NCBI RefSeq assembly: GCF_031458255.1
Contig: NZ_JAVDYC010000001.1
Location: forward strand, 9,348,501 to 9,412,500
DNA: 64,000 nucleotides
Reading direction: 5' to 3'
DNA from: Catenuloplanes niger
GTDB lineage: Bacteria; Actinomycetota; Actinomycetes; Mycobacteriales; Micromonosporaceae
Shown: in pieces, positions 8,111-16,739 of the stretch
Layout of the letters: each line of letters opens with the position of its first letter
Position numbering within the stretch: position 1 is the stretch's first letter
Position numbers and translations under genes: made by a program
Notes under the pieces: generated by a model
What the model saw: only the letters and a program-made list of their open reading frames with translations
Database searches by the model: none
Told to the model about the DNA's origin: nothing

Positions 8111-9202
8111 TCAGAAGTGCCAGCCGGGGACGTCGGACGGGTTGCGGTCCGCGGGTCCGACGTAGGCCGCGGACGGGCGGATGAGCTTGTTGAGGGTCTT
8201 CTGCTCCAGGATGTGCGCGCTCCAGCCAGCCGTGCGCGCGCACGTGAAGAGCGGGGTGAACAGGTCCGCGGGGACACCGGCGAAGTCGAGGACGATCGCG
8301 GCCCAGAACTCGACGTTGGTCTCCAGCACCCGGTCGGGCTTGCGCTCCCGCAGCTCGGCCAGCGCGGCCTCCTCCAGCGCCAGCGCGACCTCGTACCGCG
8401 GCGCGCCCAGCTCACGGGCGGCGGCACGCAGGACGCGGGCCCGGGGGTCCTCGGCGCGGTAGATGGCGTGACCGAAACCCATCAGCCGGCGGCCGGAGTC
8501 GAGGACCTGCCGGACGTACCCGCGGGGGTCACCGGAGTTCTCCACCTCGGTGACCATCTCCAGCGCGCGGGACGGTGCGCCGCCGTGCAGCGGGCCGGAC
8601 ATCGAGGCCACGGCGCCGGAGAGCGCGGCCGCGACGTCGGTGCCGGTGCTGGCGATGACGCGGGCGGTGAACGTGGACGCGTTCATGCCGTGCTCGGCCG
8701 CGCAGATCCAGTAGCGGTCGATCGCCTCGACGTGGCGCGGGTCCGGGTCACCCTGCCAGCGGATCATGAAGCGTTCGGTGATGCCGCGGCCCTCGTCGAT
8801 CCGGCGCTGCGGTACGGCGGGAAGACCGACGCCGCGCGCGGCCTGGGCGACGAACGACAGCATCATGCCGGACGTGCGGGCGAGGTCGGAGCGGGCCTGC
8901 GCGTCGTCGATGTCGATCAGCGGGCGCAGCCCCCAGTACGGCGCCATCATCGCGGTCGCGGCCTGGATGTCGGCGCGGATGTCACCGGAGTGGACCGGCA
9001 GCGCGAACGGTTCGGCCGGCGGCAGCGGGCTGGTGAAGTCGCCGTCGGCGAGCAGGCCCCACACGTCCGCGAAGCCCGCCCGGCCGATCAGCTTCTCCAC
9101 GTTGATGCCGCGGTAGCGCAGCGCGCCGCCGTCGCGGTCCGGTTCGGCGATGCGGGTGTCGAACGCGACGACGCCGGCCAGGCCCGGGTTCACGGTAGTC
9201 AT
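8111..9202 (-). CDS. citA: Citrate synthase 2 (CitA-type)
   Basis: 363 aa. Condenses oxaloacetate with acetyl-CoA (or propionyl-CoA) in the cytosol. The active-site His motifs are present: GPLHGG (near residue 200) and GFGHAIYRAEDPR (near 250). At the position usually Asp in citrate synthases this protein has Glu in ETNVEFW, a feature I associate with the actinobacterial CitA branch. The ATG at 9202 begins MTTVNPGLAGVVAFDT; the longer frame to 9325 is promoter DNA. It is divergent from an HTH-fused paralogue, with a cluster of TGTTGA half-sites between the starts. Confidence 0.88.
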   Translation of the reverse strand: MTTVNPGLAGVVAFDTRIAEPDRDGGALRYRGINVEKLIGRAGFADVWGLLADGDFTSPLPPAEPFALPVHSGDIRADIQAATAMMAPYWGLRPLIDIDDAQARSDLARTSGMMLSFVAQAARGVGLPAVPQRRIDEGRGITERFMIRWQGDPDPRHVEAIDRYWICAAEHGMNASTFTARVIASTGTDVAAALSGAVASMSGPLHGGAPSRALEMVTEVENSGDPRGYVRQVLDSGRRLMGFGHAIYRAEDPRARVLRAAARELGAPRYEVALALEEAALAELRERKPDRVLETNVEFWAAIVLDFAGVPADLFTPLFTCARTAGWSAHILEQKTLNKLIRPSAAYVGPADRNPSDVPGWHF

Positions 9203-9203
9203 G

Positions 9204-9254
9204 TGTTGACTGTCGGCCAGCACAATCAACCTGTCAATGTTGATCCAGTCAACA
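9204..9254. promoter_or_regulatory. Cluster of TGTTGA/TCAACA half-sites between citrate synthase genes
   Basis: TGTTGAC (9204-9210) faces GTCAACA (9248-9254), and inside lie ATCAAC (9225-9230) and GTTGAT (9239-9244), the latter two an inverted repeat with an 8-base spacer. All are variants of one half-site and occupy the whole 67-bp gap between the divergent starts. The likely binder is the HTH domain of the 9270 gene. Confidence 0.6.
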
Positions 9255-9269
9255 TGAGAAGATGGCCAC

Positions 9270-10475
9270 ATGCGCATGCTGACCACCGATGAGGTCGCCC
9301 GGCGGCTGGGCGTCAAGCGCACCACCGTCTACGCCTACGTCAGTCGTGGACTGCTCGCCGGGCGCCGCAACGCCAACGGCAAGGAGACGCTGTTCGCGGA
9401 GGCGGACGTGCGCGCGTTCGAGTCCGCCCGCGGGCGTGCCGCGGAGCGTCCGGGCGCCCCCGCCGTGCACACCGGCATCACGCTGATCACCACGAACCGC
9501 CTCTTCTACCGGGGGTACGACGTGAGCGCGCTCGCCCGCGACGAGCGGTACGAGGCCGCCGCCGGGCTGCTGTGGACCGGCGAGCTCGGCGACCCGGCAC
9601 CCTTCCCGCCGGTCCCGCCGCGGCTGCTCACGCTCGCCCGGGCGGTCACCGCTCCGCTGCCCGCGACCGCGCGCCTCACCGACCGGCTCCGGATCGTCGT
9701 CGCGGCGCTCGGCGCCACCGACCCGCTCCGGCTCGACACCACCCCGGCCGCGGTCGTCGCCACCGCGCGCACGCTGATCCACACCATGGTGGCCGCGCTG
9801 CCGGAGCGCGCCGGCCCGGCCGGCGACGGTCTCGCGGCGCTGCTGTGGAGCCGGCTCACCGCCACCGCACCGTCCGGCGCGGACGTGTCCGCGCTGAACG
9901 CCGCCCTGGTGCTGCTCGCCGACCACGACCTGGCCGCGTCCACGTTCGCGGCCCGGGTCGCCGCGTCGACCCGGGCCCATCCGTACGCGGTGGTCGGTGC
10001 CGGGCTGGCCGCGATGGACGGCCCGCTGCACGGCGCCGCCAGCGGGCTCGCGGCCGAGATGCTGCGCGCCGCGATCGACAGCGGTGACCCGCTCGGCGCG
10101 ATCGCCGACCGGCTGCGTACCGGCGGCGGCGTGCCCGGGTTCGGCCACCCGCTCTACCCGGAGGGCGACCCGCGCGCCGCCGTGCTGCTCGGCCTGCTGC
10201 CGGCCGACTCGGCGGAGGCCACCGCGGTCGCCGCGATCGCCACCGCCATGCACCGGCGGGCCGGCGTCGCACCCAACATCGACCTGGCGCTGGCCGCGTT
10301 CACGCTGCGGCACGACATGGCGGACGACGCCGGCGAGGCGATCTTCGCGGTCGCGCGCACGGCCGGGTGGATCGCGCACGCCATCGAGGAGTACGCGGAC
10401 CAGCCCAGCCGGTTCCGCCCCAGCGGCCGCTACGCCGGACTGCCCCCGCTCAACGGCGGCACGCTGCACCCGTGA
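9270..10475 (+). CDS. Citrate synthase-family protein with N-terminal MerR/excisionase-type HTH
   Basis: 401 aa. Residues 1-50 form a helix-turn-helix (MLTTDEVARRLGVKRTTVYAYVSRGLL), like MerR or excisionase DNA-binding domains. The rest is a citrate synthase fold with both catalytic His motifs (MDGPLHGA, GFGHPLYPEGDPRA) and the catalytic Asp in APNIDLAL. So, unlike its neighbour, it keeps all three classical residues. It may be an enzyme that also represses the shared promoter, or a sensor that uses the synthase fold to read oxaloacetate or acyl-CoA. HTH-bearing citrate synthases are known in actinobacteria; their regulation is not something I can cite. Confidence 0.85.
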   Translation: MRMLTTDEVARRLGVKRTTVYAYVSRGLLAGRRNANGKETLFAEADVRAFESARGRAAERPGAPAVHTGITLITTNRLFYRGYDVSALARDERYEAAAGLLWTGELGDPAPFPPVPPRLLTLARAVTAPLPATARLTDRLRIVVAALGATDPLRLDTTPAAVVATARTLIHTMVAALPERAGPAGDGLAALLWSRLTATAPSGADVSALNAALVLLADHDLAASTFAARVAASTRAHPYAVVGAGLAAMDGPLHGAASGLAAEMLRAAIDSGDPLGAIADRLRTGGGVPGFGHPLYPEGDPRAAVLLGLLPADSAEATAVAAIATAMHRRAGVAPNIDLALAAFTLRHDMADDAGEAIFAVARTAGWIAHAIEEYADQPSRFRPSGRYAGLPPLNGGTLHP

Positions 10476-10496
10476 CCGGCGCGCCGCGGCACGGCA

Positions 10497-11495
10497 TCAG
10501 TTGCCGGCCCCCAGGTGCGGCATCATGGCCGCCGGGTAGCGGTCGCCGCGGGCCGAACCCTTCGGCACGGCCGCCTCGATCGCGGCCAGCACGTCCGGGC
10601 CCAGGTCCAGGTCGACGGCGGGCAGCGCCTCGGCCAGCCGGCCGCGGGTGCGCGCGCCGACCAGCGGCACCACGTCGTCGCCCCGCGCCGCGACCCAGGC
10701 GATGGCCAGCTGCGCGACCGTGCAGCCCCGCGCGTCCGCGACCCGGCGCAGCGCCTCGACCAGCGTGAGGTTGTGCGCCACGTTCCCGTCGGCGAACCGG
10801 GGCGAGAACACACCGCGCACGTCACCCGGCCCGGCCACGTGCCCGGCGCGCCAGTGCCCGGAGATCAGCCCCCGGCTGAGCACGCCGTACGCGGTCAGCC
10901 CGATGCCGAGCTCGCGCAGCGTGGGCAGGATCTCCGCCTCCACCGCGCGGGAGATCAGCGAGTACTCGATCAGCAGGTCGGCGATCGGCGTGACCGCGTG
11001 GGCCCGCCGGATCGTCGCCGCGTCGACCTCACCGAGACCGGCGTGCCGGACGTACCCGGCGTCGATCAGGTCCTTGATCGCGCCCATCGTCTCCTCGACC
11101 GGCACGGCCGGGTCCAGCCCGGCGGGCCGGTACACGTCGATGTGGTCGACGCCGAGCCGGGCGAGCGAATAGGTCACGAAGTTGCGCACCGCCGCCGGCC
11201 GGTGGTCCATCGGCCCGAAGGCGTGGTCCGGCCCGCGCAGCGAGCCGAACTTGACGCTCAGCAAGTAACCGTCCCGGTCCCGGCCGCGCAGCGCCTCGGC
11301 CAGCAGCAGCTCGTTGCGGCCCATGCCGTAGAAGTCCGCGGTGTCGATCAGCGTGATGCCCGCGTCCAGCGCCGCGTGCACGGTGGCGATGCTCTCCGCG
11401 CGGTCGGCCGTGCCGTAGAAGTCGGACATGCCCATCGCGCCGAGTCCCAGCGCGGAGACGGCCGGTCCGGTCGTGCCCAGGTGTCGTGTCTGCAT
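10497..11495 (-). CDS. Aldo/keto reductase
   Basis: 332 aa, a TIM-barrel NADPH-dependent carbonyl reductase. The catalytic Asp51, Tyr56 (DTADFYG) and Lys82 (SVKFG) are present. The usual catalytic His (DLYxxH) is replaced in DHIDVYRPAGLD, where Ala stands at that place; this variant is seen in a branch of the family. NADP-binding features lie near the C-terminus (VPLVGARTRGRLAEAL). It is divergent from an XRE/MmyB-type regulator at 11620, a common pairing. The substrate is unknown. Confidence 0.88.
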   Translation of the reverse strand: MQTRHLGTTGPAVSALGLGAMGMSDFYGTADRAESIATVHAALDAGITLIDTADFYGMGRNELLLAEALRGRDRDGYLLSVKFGSLRGPDHAFGPMDHRPAAVRNFVTYSLARLGVDHIDVYRPAGLDPAVPVEETMGAIKDLIDAGYVRHAGLGEVDAATIRRAHAVTPIADLLIEYSLISRAVEAEILPTLRELGIGLTAYGVLSRGLISGHWRAGHVAGPGDVRGVFSPRFADGNVAHNLTLVEALRRVADARGCTVAQLAIAWVAARGDDVVPLVGARTRGRLAEALPAVDLDLGPDVLAAIEAAVPKGSARGDRYPAAMMPHLGAGN

Positions 11496-11619
11496 GCGGT
11501 CTCCCCTGTCGTGTGGACGTCACCACCGTGCGCCGGGATCGCGCCCGGCGGGAGCGGAGCGCTCATCGTGGGAGCGGCCCTCCCTGGATGCGCCGCACGG
11601 CCCTGGGCACCATGGGTGC

Positions 11620-12465
11620 ATGCAGCGTGACCAGCTCGCCGACTTCCTCCGCCGGCGCCGGGAGGCGATCCGGCCCGCCGACGCGGGCATCGAGGGTGGT
11701 CCGCGGCGCCGCACCGCCGGCCTGCGCCGCGAGGAGGTCGCGATGCTCGCCGGCATGTCCGTCGACTACGTCGTCCGCCTCGAGCAGGGCCGCAGCAGCC
11801 AGCCCTCCACGCAGCTGCTGACCGCGCTGTCCCGCGCGTTGCGGCTCACCGACGACGAGCGTGCGCACCTGTTCCACCTGGCCGGTCACCAGCCGCCGCC
11901 CACGTCCGGCGCCGCCCGGATCGCCCGCGGCGGCCTGCTGCGCATGCTGGATCTGCTCGGTGACAACCCCGCCTGGGTGACCTCCGATCTCGGCGAGGTC
12001 CTGGCGCAGAACCGCGCGTCCCGGCTGCTCCTCGGCGACCTCACCGGGTTCGCCGGCGACCGCCGGTTCCTGGTCCACCGCTGGTTCACCGAGCCCGCCG
12101 CCCGGGAGATCTATCCGGTCGCCGCCCGGGCCGTCCAGTCCCGGCGTCTCGTCTCCGACCTGCGCGCCGTCTTCGGCCGGCAGCCCGGCGACCCGGTGAT
12201 CACCGGGCTGGTCACCCGCCTCGCGGCGGCGAGCACGGAGTTCCGCCGGCTCTGGGCCGCGCACGAGGTGACGGTCGGCCGGGCCGACCGGAAGGTGCTG
12301 GTGCACCCGACCGTCGGCACCCTGCTGATGGACTGCGAAACGCTGCTCACGCCGGACCTCGGCCAGCTGCTGCTGCTCCTCACCCCGGCGGACGCCGCAA
12401 CCCGGGAGAGCCTCGAACTGCTGCTCGTGCTCGGCACCGAGACATTCCCCGCGGGCGGCCTCTAA
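11620..12465 (+). CDS. XRE-family regulator with MmyB-like ligand domain
   Basis: 281 aa. The N-terminal HTH (residues about 6-75: RRTAGLRREEVAMLAGMSVDYVVRLEQGR) is the standard opening of this actinobacterial family. Residues about 95-275 correspond to the MmyB-like, PAS-type ligand-binding domain (PAWVTSDLGEVLAQNRASRLLLGDL ... LLMDCETLLTPD). In other members this domain is reported to bind fatty acids. The 124-bp gap to the divergent aldo/keto reductase makes that gene the expected target. The upstream frame to 11428 is non-coding. Confidence 0.85.
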   Translation: MQRDQLADFLRRRREAIRPADAGIEGGPRRRTAGLRREEVAMLAGMSVDYVVRLEQGRSSQPSTQLLTALSRALRLTDDERAHLFHLAGHQPPPTSGAARIARGGLLRMLDLLGDNPAWVTSDLGEVLAQNRASRLLLGDLTGFAGDRRFLVHRWFTEPAAREIYPVAARAVQSRRLVSDLRAVFGRQPGDPVITGLVTRLAAASTEFRRLWAAHEVTVGRADRKVLVHPTVGTLLMDCETLLTPDLGQLLLLLTPADAATRESLELLLVLGTETFPAGGL

Positions 12466-12476
12466 CATCGACCGGC

Positions 12477-13619
12477 ATGGTGCGAATGCCGTGGCGGCGC
12501 AGACCGGCCACCCTGGACGAGTGTGCGGCGCGGCTGGCGGAGGCGATCGCGATGTCGCGCGGCGGTGCCCGGCCGGCCGAGTCGGAGGCGCTGCTCGACC
12601 GGCTGGTCGCGGACGCGACCGTGGCGGAGACCGCGGCCCGGGGCACGGCCGGGCACGCCGGTCTCCAGCGGGTGCTGGGCCGCGCGCTGTGGCGGCTCGC
12701 GCAGGTGCGGCACGCCGCCGGCCGCCCGGCCGCCGCGCTGCAACCGGCCCGCCTGTCGGTCGCGTTCGCCGTCGCGTACCTCGACCGGCTGACGGCCGGG
12801 ACCCCACCCACCGGCGACGGTACGGACGGCGCCCGGCCGGCGCACGGCTCGGCCACCCGGCACCCCGGCGCCGACCGGCCCGCGCGGCCGCCGGCCGGTG
12901 CGACGGACCGGACCGGCGACGATGCGCCCGCACGGCCGCCGGCCGGTGCACCGGGCCGCCTCGACGACGATTCGCTCCCGTGGTGGCCGGCCGGCGCGCC
13001 GGGCCGGACCGGCGACGATGCGCCCGTGTGGTGGCCGGCCGCCGCCGGGGACCGGCCCGGCGGGGTGACCGGACGGTGGCCGGACGCGCGGGTGGAGGCG
13101 CTGGAGCACGTCGTCGTCCACCTGTGTGACGCCGGTGAGATCGCGGCCGCGGCCGGGCAGCCGGACGAGCGCGTCACGCTGCTGGGCGAGGCGATCCGCC
13201 GGGGTGAGCACGCCACCGAGGACCCGGTGCGCCGCGCGGTCGGCACCGCGCTGCACAACCTGGCGAACGCGCACGCCGCCACGCTGTCCCGGGGCGCGCG
13301 ACCGCCGCGGCTGCTGGCGGAGGCGGCCACGCTGGCCGACCGGGCCCGGACGCTGCGCGCCGCGTTCGTCACCGAGGCCGATCCGATGACCGTCTGGGAG
13401 TACGCGAACACGCTGGTCATGTGCGCCGGCGTGGCCGCGCTGGGCCGGCGGTGGGCGGACGGCGTGGCCCACCTGTCCGAGGCCGCGCCGCTGCTGTCCC
13501 GGCTCGGCCCGCCCGCGTCGGAGATCGCGTCGCGGGCCGGCCGGCACGCGCAGTTGATGCGGATGGCGGCGCCGCGGACCGTGGCGCGAGCGCGGGCCGC
13601 CGGCCGCTGGCCGTACTGA
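12477..13619 (+). CDS. Helical (TPR-like) hypothetical protein with a repeat insert
   Basis: 380 aa, function unknown. Residues 10-105 and 200-375 are Ala/Arg/Leu-rich antiparallel helices resembling TPR-type proteins of actinobacteria (for example AEAIRRGEHATEDPVRRAVGTALHNLANAHAATL). Between them lies a Pro/Gly/Asp-rich insert of about four 17-residue repeats (see the repeat entry). There is no signal peptide and no catalytic motif. It starts 11 bases after the XRE gene stops, so it could be co-transcribed. A long frame on the other strand is a shadow. Confidence 0.6.
   Translation: MVRMPWRRRPATLDECAARLAEAIAMSRGGARPAESEALLDRLVADATVAETAARGTAGHAGLQRVLGRALWRLAQVRHAAGRPAAALQPARLSVAFAVAYLDRLTAGTPPTGDGTDGARPAHGSATRHPGADRPARPPAGATDRTGDDAPARPPAGAPGRLDDDSLPWWPAGAPGRTGDDAPVWWPAAAGDRPGGVTGRWPDARVEALEHVVVHLCDAGEIAAAAGQPDERVTLLGEAIRRGEHATEDPVRRAVGTALHNLANAHAATLSRGARPPRLLAEAATLADRARTLRAAFVTEADPMTVWEYANTLVMCAGVAALGRRWADGVAHLSEAAPLLSRLGPPASEIASRAGRHAQLMRMAAPRTVARARAAGRWPY
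12880..13065 (+). repeat. In-frame tandem repeat of ~51 bp
   Basis: About four degenerate 17-codon units encode (A/W)(R/W)PPAGAxGRxxDDxP. The motif ACCGGCGACGATGCGCCCG recurs exactly in two units (near 12910 and 13009). The unit length keeps frame, so copy number could vary without disrupting the protein. Confidence 0.65.
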
Positions 13620-13661
13620 ACCCTTGCCTTTCCGATCGATCGTTCTCTATCCTGAGCGCTC

Positions 13662-13675
13662 GGAAAGCGCTTTCC
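13662..13675. promoter_or_regulatory. Perfect palindrome GGAAAGCGCTTTCC, LacI/CebR-type operator
   Basis: A perfect 14-bp palindrome with the central AGCGCT core used by LacI-family sugar regulators (CebR/CelR type) lies 84 bp upstream of the pectate lyase start. A related site (TGGAAGCGCTCCCA) precedes the LPMO gene at 23372. The regulator gene itself is not in the window. Confidence 0.7.
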
Positions 13676-13758
13676 AGAAGCGCGTCAAGGCGTGCCCGCC
13701 ACCTCGCCCAGGGTGCCGGGGCACACGCCGTACGCCATCAGGCGAAAGGGATCGACAC

Positions 13759-15327
13759 GTGAAACCACGAGCGGCTCTCGGAATCGGGACGGCCGTCGCC
13801 GTCACCGCGATCGGCGGTGCACTGGCCGTCGCGATGCCCATGCAGGCGAACGCGGCGACCGGTGGCGTCACCGGATTCGCCACCCAGAACGGCGGCACCA
13901 CCGGCGGCCAGGGCGGGCAGGTCGTGTCCGCGAGCACCGGCACCGCCATCCATGCTGCGCTGTGCAACCGGGCCAGCAGCAGCACGCCGATCATCATCCA
14001 GGTGTCCGGCACGATCAACCACGGCAACACGACGAAGGTGTCCGGCGACAGCTGCAACACCGCGGCCGGGGTGATCGAGCTGAAGGACATCAGCAACGTC
14101 ACCATCCTCGGCGTCGGCTCGGGCGCGGTCTTCGACCAGCTCGGCATCCACATCCGCAACTCGAGCAACATCATCATTCAGAACGTGACCGTGCGGAACG
14201 TCAAGAAGTCCGGATCGCCCACGTCGAACGGCGGCGACGCGATCGGCATGGAGAGCGCGGTGCGCAACGTGTGGGTCGACCACGTCACGCTGGAGGCGTC
14301 CGGCGGCGAGGACGAGGGCTTCGACGGCCTGTTCGACATGAAGGACGACGTCGAGTACGTCACGCTGTCCTACAGCATCCTGCGCAACTCCGGCCGCGGC
14401 GGGCTGATCGGCTCCAGCGAGAGCGACACCGGGAACAACTACATCACGTTCCACCACAACGCGTACTCGAACATCGACTCGCGCACGCCGCTGCTGCGGG
14501 GCGGGACCGCGCACATCTACAACAACTCGTACACGAACCTGGTCGAGTCCGGGATCAACTCGCGGGCCGGCGGCAAGGCGAAGGTGGACAACAACTACTT
14601 CAAGGACTCCAAGGACGTCCTGGGTACGTTCTACACCACCGAGGCCGGCTACTGGCAGGTCAGTGGCAACATCTTCGACAACGTGACCTGGTCGGCCGCG
14701 AGCGGTGACCACAAGCCGGCCGGGCCGAACGTCACGTCGACCACGACCGTGAGCATCCCGTACGCGTACACACTGGACGGCGCGAGCTGCGTGCCGAACA
14801 TCGTGGCCCAGACCGCGGGCGCGAACAAGGGCCTGCAGGTCTCCAACGGCAACTGCGTGCCCACGTCGCCGACCGGTGGCCCGGTCACGCCGCCGCCGAC
14901 CACGGGCGGCCCGACGACCCCGCCGCCGACCACGGGCGGGCCCACCACGCCGCCGCCGTCCGGCACGAACCTCAGCCTCTCCGCCGGCGCGGACGGCTCC
15001 AGCAAGGCCGCCGGCACCAGCTACGGCAACGTCAAGGACGGCGATCCGGCCACGTACTGGTCGCCGAGCGGGACGACCGGCTCGATCTCGGTCAAGTGGT
15101 CGTCGGCCACGTCCGTCTCCCGGATCAACATCCGCGAGGCGGCCGGCGCGACCGGGCTGATCGGGGCGTACCGCGTGCTCAACGGCGACACCGGCGCGGT
15201 GCTGAAGACCGGGTCCGGCGCCGGCGTGATCACGTTCGGCGCCACGTCGGCCAAGAAGATCACATTCGAGATCACGGGCGCGTCCGGTACGCCGAGAGTG
15301 GCGGAGTTCGAGACCTACGCCTCCTGA
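13759..15327 (+). CDS. Secreted pectate lyase (PL1) with Pro/Thr linker and C-terminal accessory domain
   Basis: 522 aa. GTG at 13759 follows AAAGGG. A Sec signal peptide ends near residue 32 (MPMQANA|AT). Residues about 33-372 form a parallel beta-helix lyase of the Pel/Amb-allergen type: GVIELKDISNVTILGVGSGAV, IIQNVTVRNVK, GMESAVRNVWVDHVTLEA, FDGLFDMKDDVEYVTLSYS and NSGRGGLIG. It cleaves polygalacturonate by Ca-dependent beta-elimination. Residues about 373-402 are PPPTTGG repeats. The last ~120 residues (NVKDGDPATYWSP..) look like an F5/8-type carbohydrate-binding beta-sandwich. The palindrome upstream suggests sugar-responsive control. Confidence 0.88.
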   Translation: MKPRAALGIGTAVAVTAIGGALAVAMPMQANAATGGVTGFATQNGGTTGGQGGQVVSASTGTAIHAALCNRASSSTPIIIQVSGTINHGNTTKVSGDSCNTAAGVIELKDISNVTILGVGSGAVFDQLGIHIRNSSNIIIQNVTVRNVKKSGSPTSNGGDAIGMESAVRNVWVDHVTLEASGGEDEGFDGLFDMKDDVEYVTLSYSILRNSGRGGLIGSSESDTGNNYITFHHNAYSNIDSRTPLLRGGTAHIYNNSYTNLVESGINSRAGGKAKVDNNYFKDSKDVLGTFYTTEAGYWQVSGNIFDNVTWSAASGDHKPAGPNVTSTTTVSIPYAYTLDGASCVPNIVAQTAGANKGLQVSNGNCVPTSPTGGPVTPPPTTGGPTTPPPTTGGPTTPPPSGTNLSLSAGADGSSKAAGTSYGNVKDGDPATYWSPSGTTGSISVKWSSATSVSRINIREAAGATGLIGAYRVLNGDTGAVLKTGSGAGVITFGATSAKKITFEITGASGTPRVAEFETYAS

Positions 15328-15343
15328 CGATCGAGCACCGAAC

Positions 15344-15375
15344 GGACGGGGGTCGCCGCACGGCGGCCCCCGTCC
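15344..15375. terminator. Strong GC hairpin after pectate lyase
   Basis: GGACGGGGG-CGCCG pairs with CGGCG-CCCCCGTCC around a very short loop, 16 bases after the stop codon. A single internal mismatch is seen and there is no U-tract. Confidence 0.7.
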
Positions 15376-15412
15376 ACCGTTGCGTGCGCGCCCGGTCGGC
15401 GTTCACGCTCGC

Positions 15413-15473
15413 CCATTGCAACAACTGCGATGCGCCGGTTGCGTTGCGGATAGGGCCATTGCAATGATTGCAG
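15413..15473. promoter_or_regulatory. TTGCAA operator cluster upstream of the serine hydrolase
   Basis: CCATTGCAAC (15413-15422), TTGCGTTGCGG (15439-15449) and the palindrome CATTGCAATG (15457-15466), followed by ATTGCAG, sit 115-180 bp before the hydrolase gene. The decamer CATTGCAATG recurs at 30206-30215 next to a MarR-type regulator. Confidence 0.55.
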
Positions 15474-15588
15474 CGAATCTACCAGCTAAGTTGGCTCGAT
15501 TTCCCTCTTCCGGTGTTTCGCTTGGGCGCAAGGCAACGTAGCGTTTCTCAGGTCGGAAACATGCGTCGCCACTGAGGGAGCACCGCAC

Positions 15589-16659
15589 ATGAGCAGCCAG
15601 GACCGCCCGGACCTGCGGAAGGCCATGGAGACGTTCGTCGGCGCCGGCTTCGCCGGGATGCAGCTGCGCGTCCGCGACGAGCGGGGCGAGTGGGCCGGCA
15701 GCGCCGGCGTGCGCGAGCTCGGCGGCACCGCGGAACCGCCGGTCGACGGCCACTTCTGGGCCGGCAGCGTCACCAAGACGTTCACCGCCACCGCCGTCCT
15801 GCAGCTCGTCGCCGAGGGCCGGACCGACCTGGACACGCCGGTCGCCGGTCACCTGCCCGGACTCGGGCTGGACGAGCGGATCACGCTGCGGATGCTGCTG
15901 CGGCACACCAGCGGCGTGTTCAACTACACCGGCGAGTACTACGAGGACGGCACGTTCGCGCCCGGCATCCCGGCCACCGGCAAGGAGTGGGTGGACACCC
16001 GGCTGCGCGCCTACCGGATGCGGGAACTGGTGGAGCTGGCGCTGGCCAAGCCCGCCCGGTTCGCGCCGGGCACCGGCTGGAGCTACTCCAACACCAACTA
16101 CACGCTGGTCGCGCTGCTGATCGAGGCGGTCGGCGACGGCTCCTTCGGCGACCAGCTGGACCGGCGGATTCTGCGCCCGCTCGGCCTGCGGGACACGGTG
16201 CTGGCCGGCGAGGTGACGGACCTGCCCGAGCCGTACGCCCACGGCTACCACCGTTACCGGGACGGTGAGGACTGGGTGGTCACCGACGTCTCCCGCCAGA
16301 ACCTGTCCATGCTCCCCGCCGCCGGCGGCGCCATCTCGACCACCCGCGACCTGGCCACGTTCTTCGCCGCGCTCAACGCCGGCACGCTGCTGCCCGCGCC
16401 GCTGCTGGCCGAGATGCGCACCCCGCACGGCCCGATCGACTACGGTCTCGGCATCTTCGTGCAGCAACTGAGCGAGGACGTCACGGTCTACCACCACAAC
16501 GGCGGCGCACCCGGCGGCTACGGCGCGCTGATGTACAGCACCCCGGACGGCACCCGCACCATGACCGCCGGCATCACCATGGGCGACGTCCCCGCCGACC
16601 CGGCCGAATTCTTCCCGGCCGCCCTGGACACCCTGGTCCGGACGGTCTTCACCGCGTGA
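15589..16659 (+). CDS. Serine hydrolase, beta-lactamase/DD-peptidase class C fold
   Basis: 356 aa. The SxxK nucleophile motif is GSVTKTF (Ser60, Lys63), the YxN motif is YSN (Tyr166-Asn168), and the third motif appears as YHHNGGAPGGYG, a variant of HxG/KTG. The family contains D-Ala-D-Ala carboxypeptidases, esterases and class C beta-lactamases. There is no signal peptide or TM helix, so it appears cytosolic, which favours an esterase or amidase role; this is inference. The upstream TTGCAA sites suggest control by the regulator at 30313. Confidence 0.85.
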   Translation: MSSQDRPDLRKAMETFVGAGFAGMQLRVRDERGEWAGSAGVRELGGTAEPPVDGHFWAGSVTKTFTATAVLQLVAEGRTDLDTPVAGHLPGLGLDERITLRMLLRHTSGVFNYTGEYYEDGTFAPGIPATGKEWVDTRLRAYRMRELVELALAKPARFAPGTGWSYSNTNYTLVALLIEAVGDGSFGDQLDRRILRPLGLRDTVLAGEVTDLPEPYAHGYHRYRDGEDWVVTDVSRQNLSMLPAAGGAISTTRDLATFFAALNAGTLLPAPLLAEMRTPHGPIDYGLGIFVQQLSEDVTVYHHNGGAPGGYGALMYSTPDGTRTMTAGITMGDVPADPAEFFPAALDTLVRTVFTA

Positions 16660-16664
16660 CGAGG

Positions 16665-16702
16665 GCGGTGGTCGTCGCGGATCGATCCGCGACGGCCACC
16701 GC
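16665..16702. terminator. 19-bp hairpin between convergent genes
   Basis: GCGGTGGTCGTCGCGGATC faces GATCCGCGACGGCCACCGC with one G-T wobble, 5 bases after the hydrolase stop. It also terminates the T7SS-associated operon that runs in from the right. Confidence 0.7.
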
Positions 16703-16739
16703 GGCTCCGGCGCGGCGACCGGAGCGAGGAGTCGCGTCG

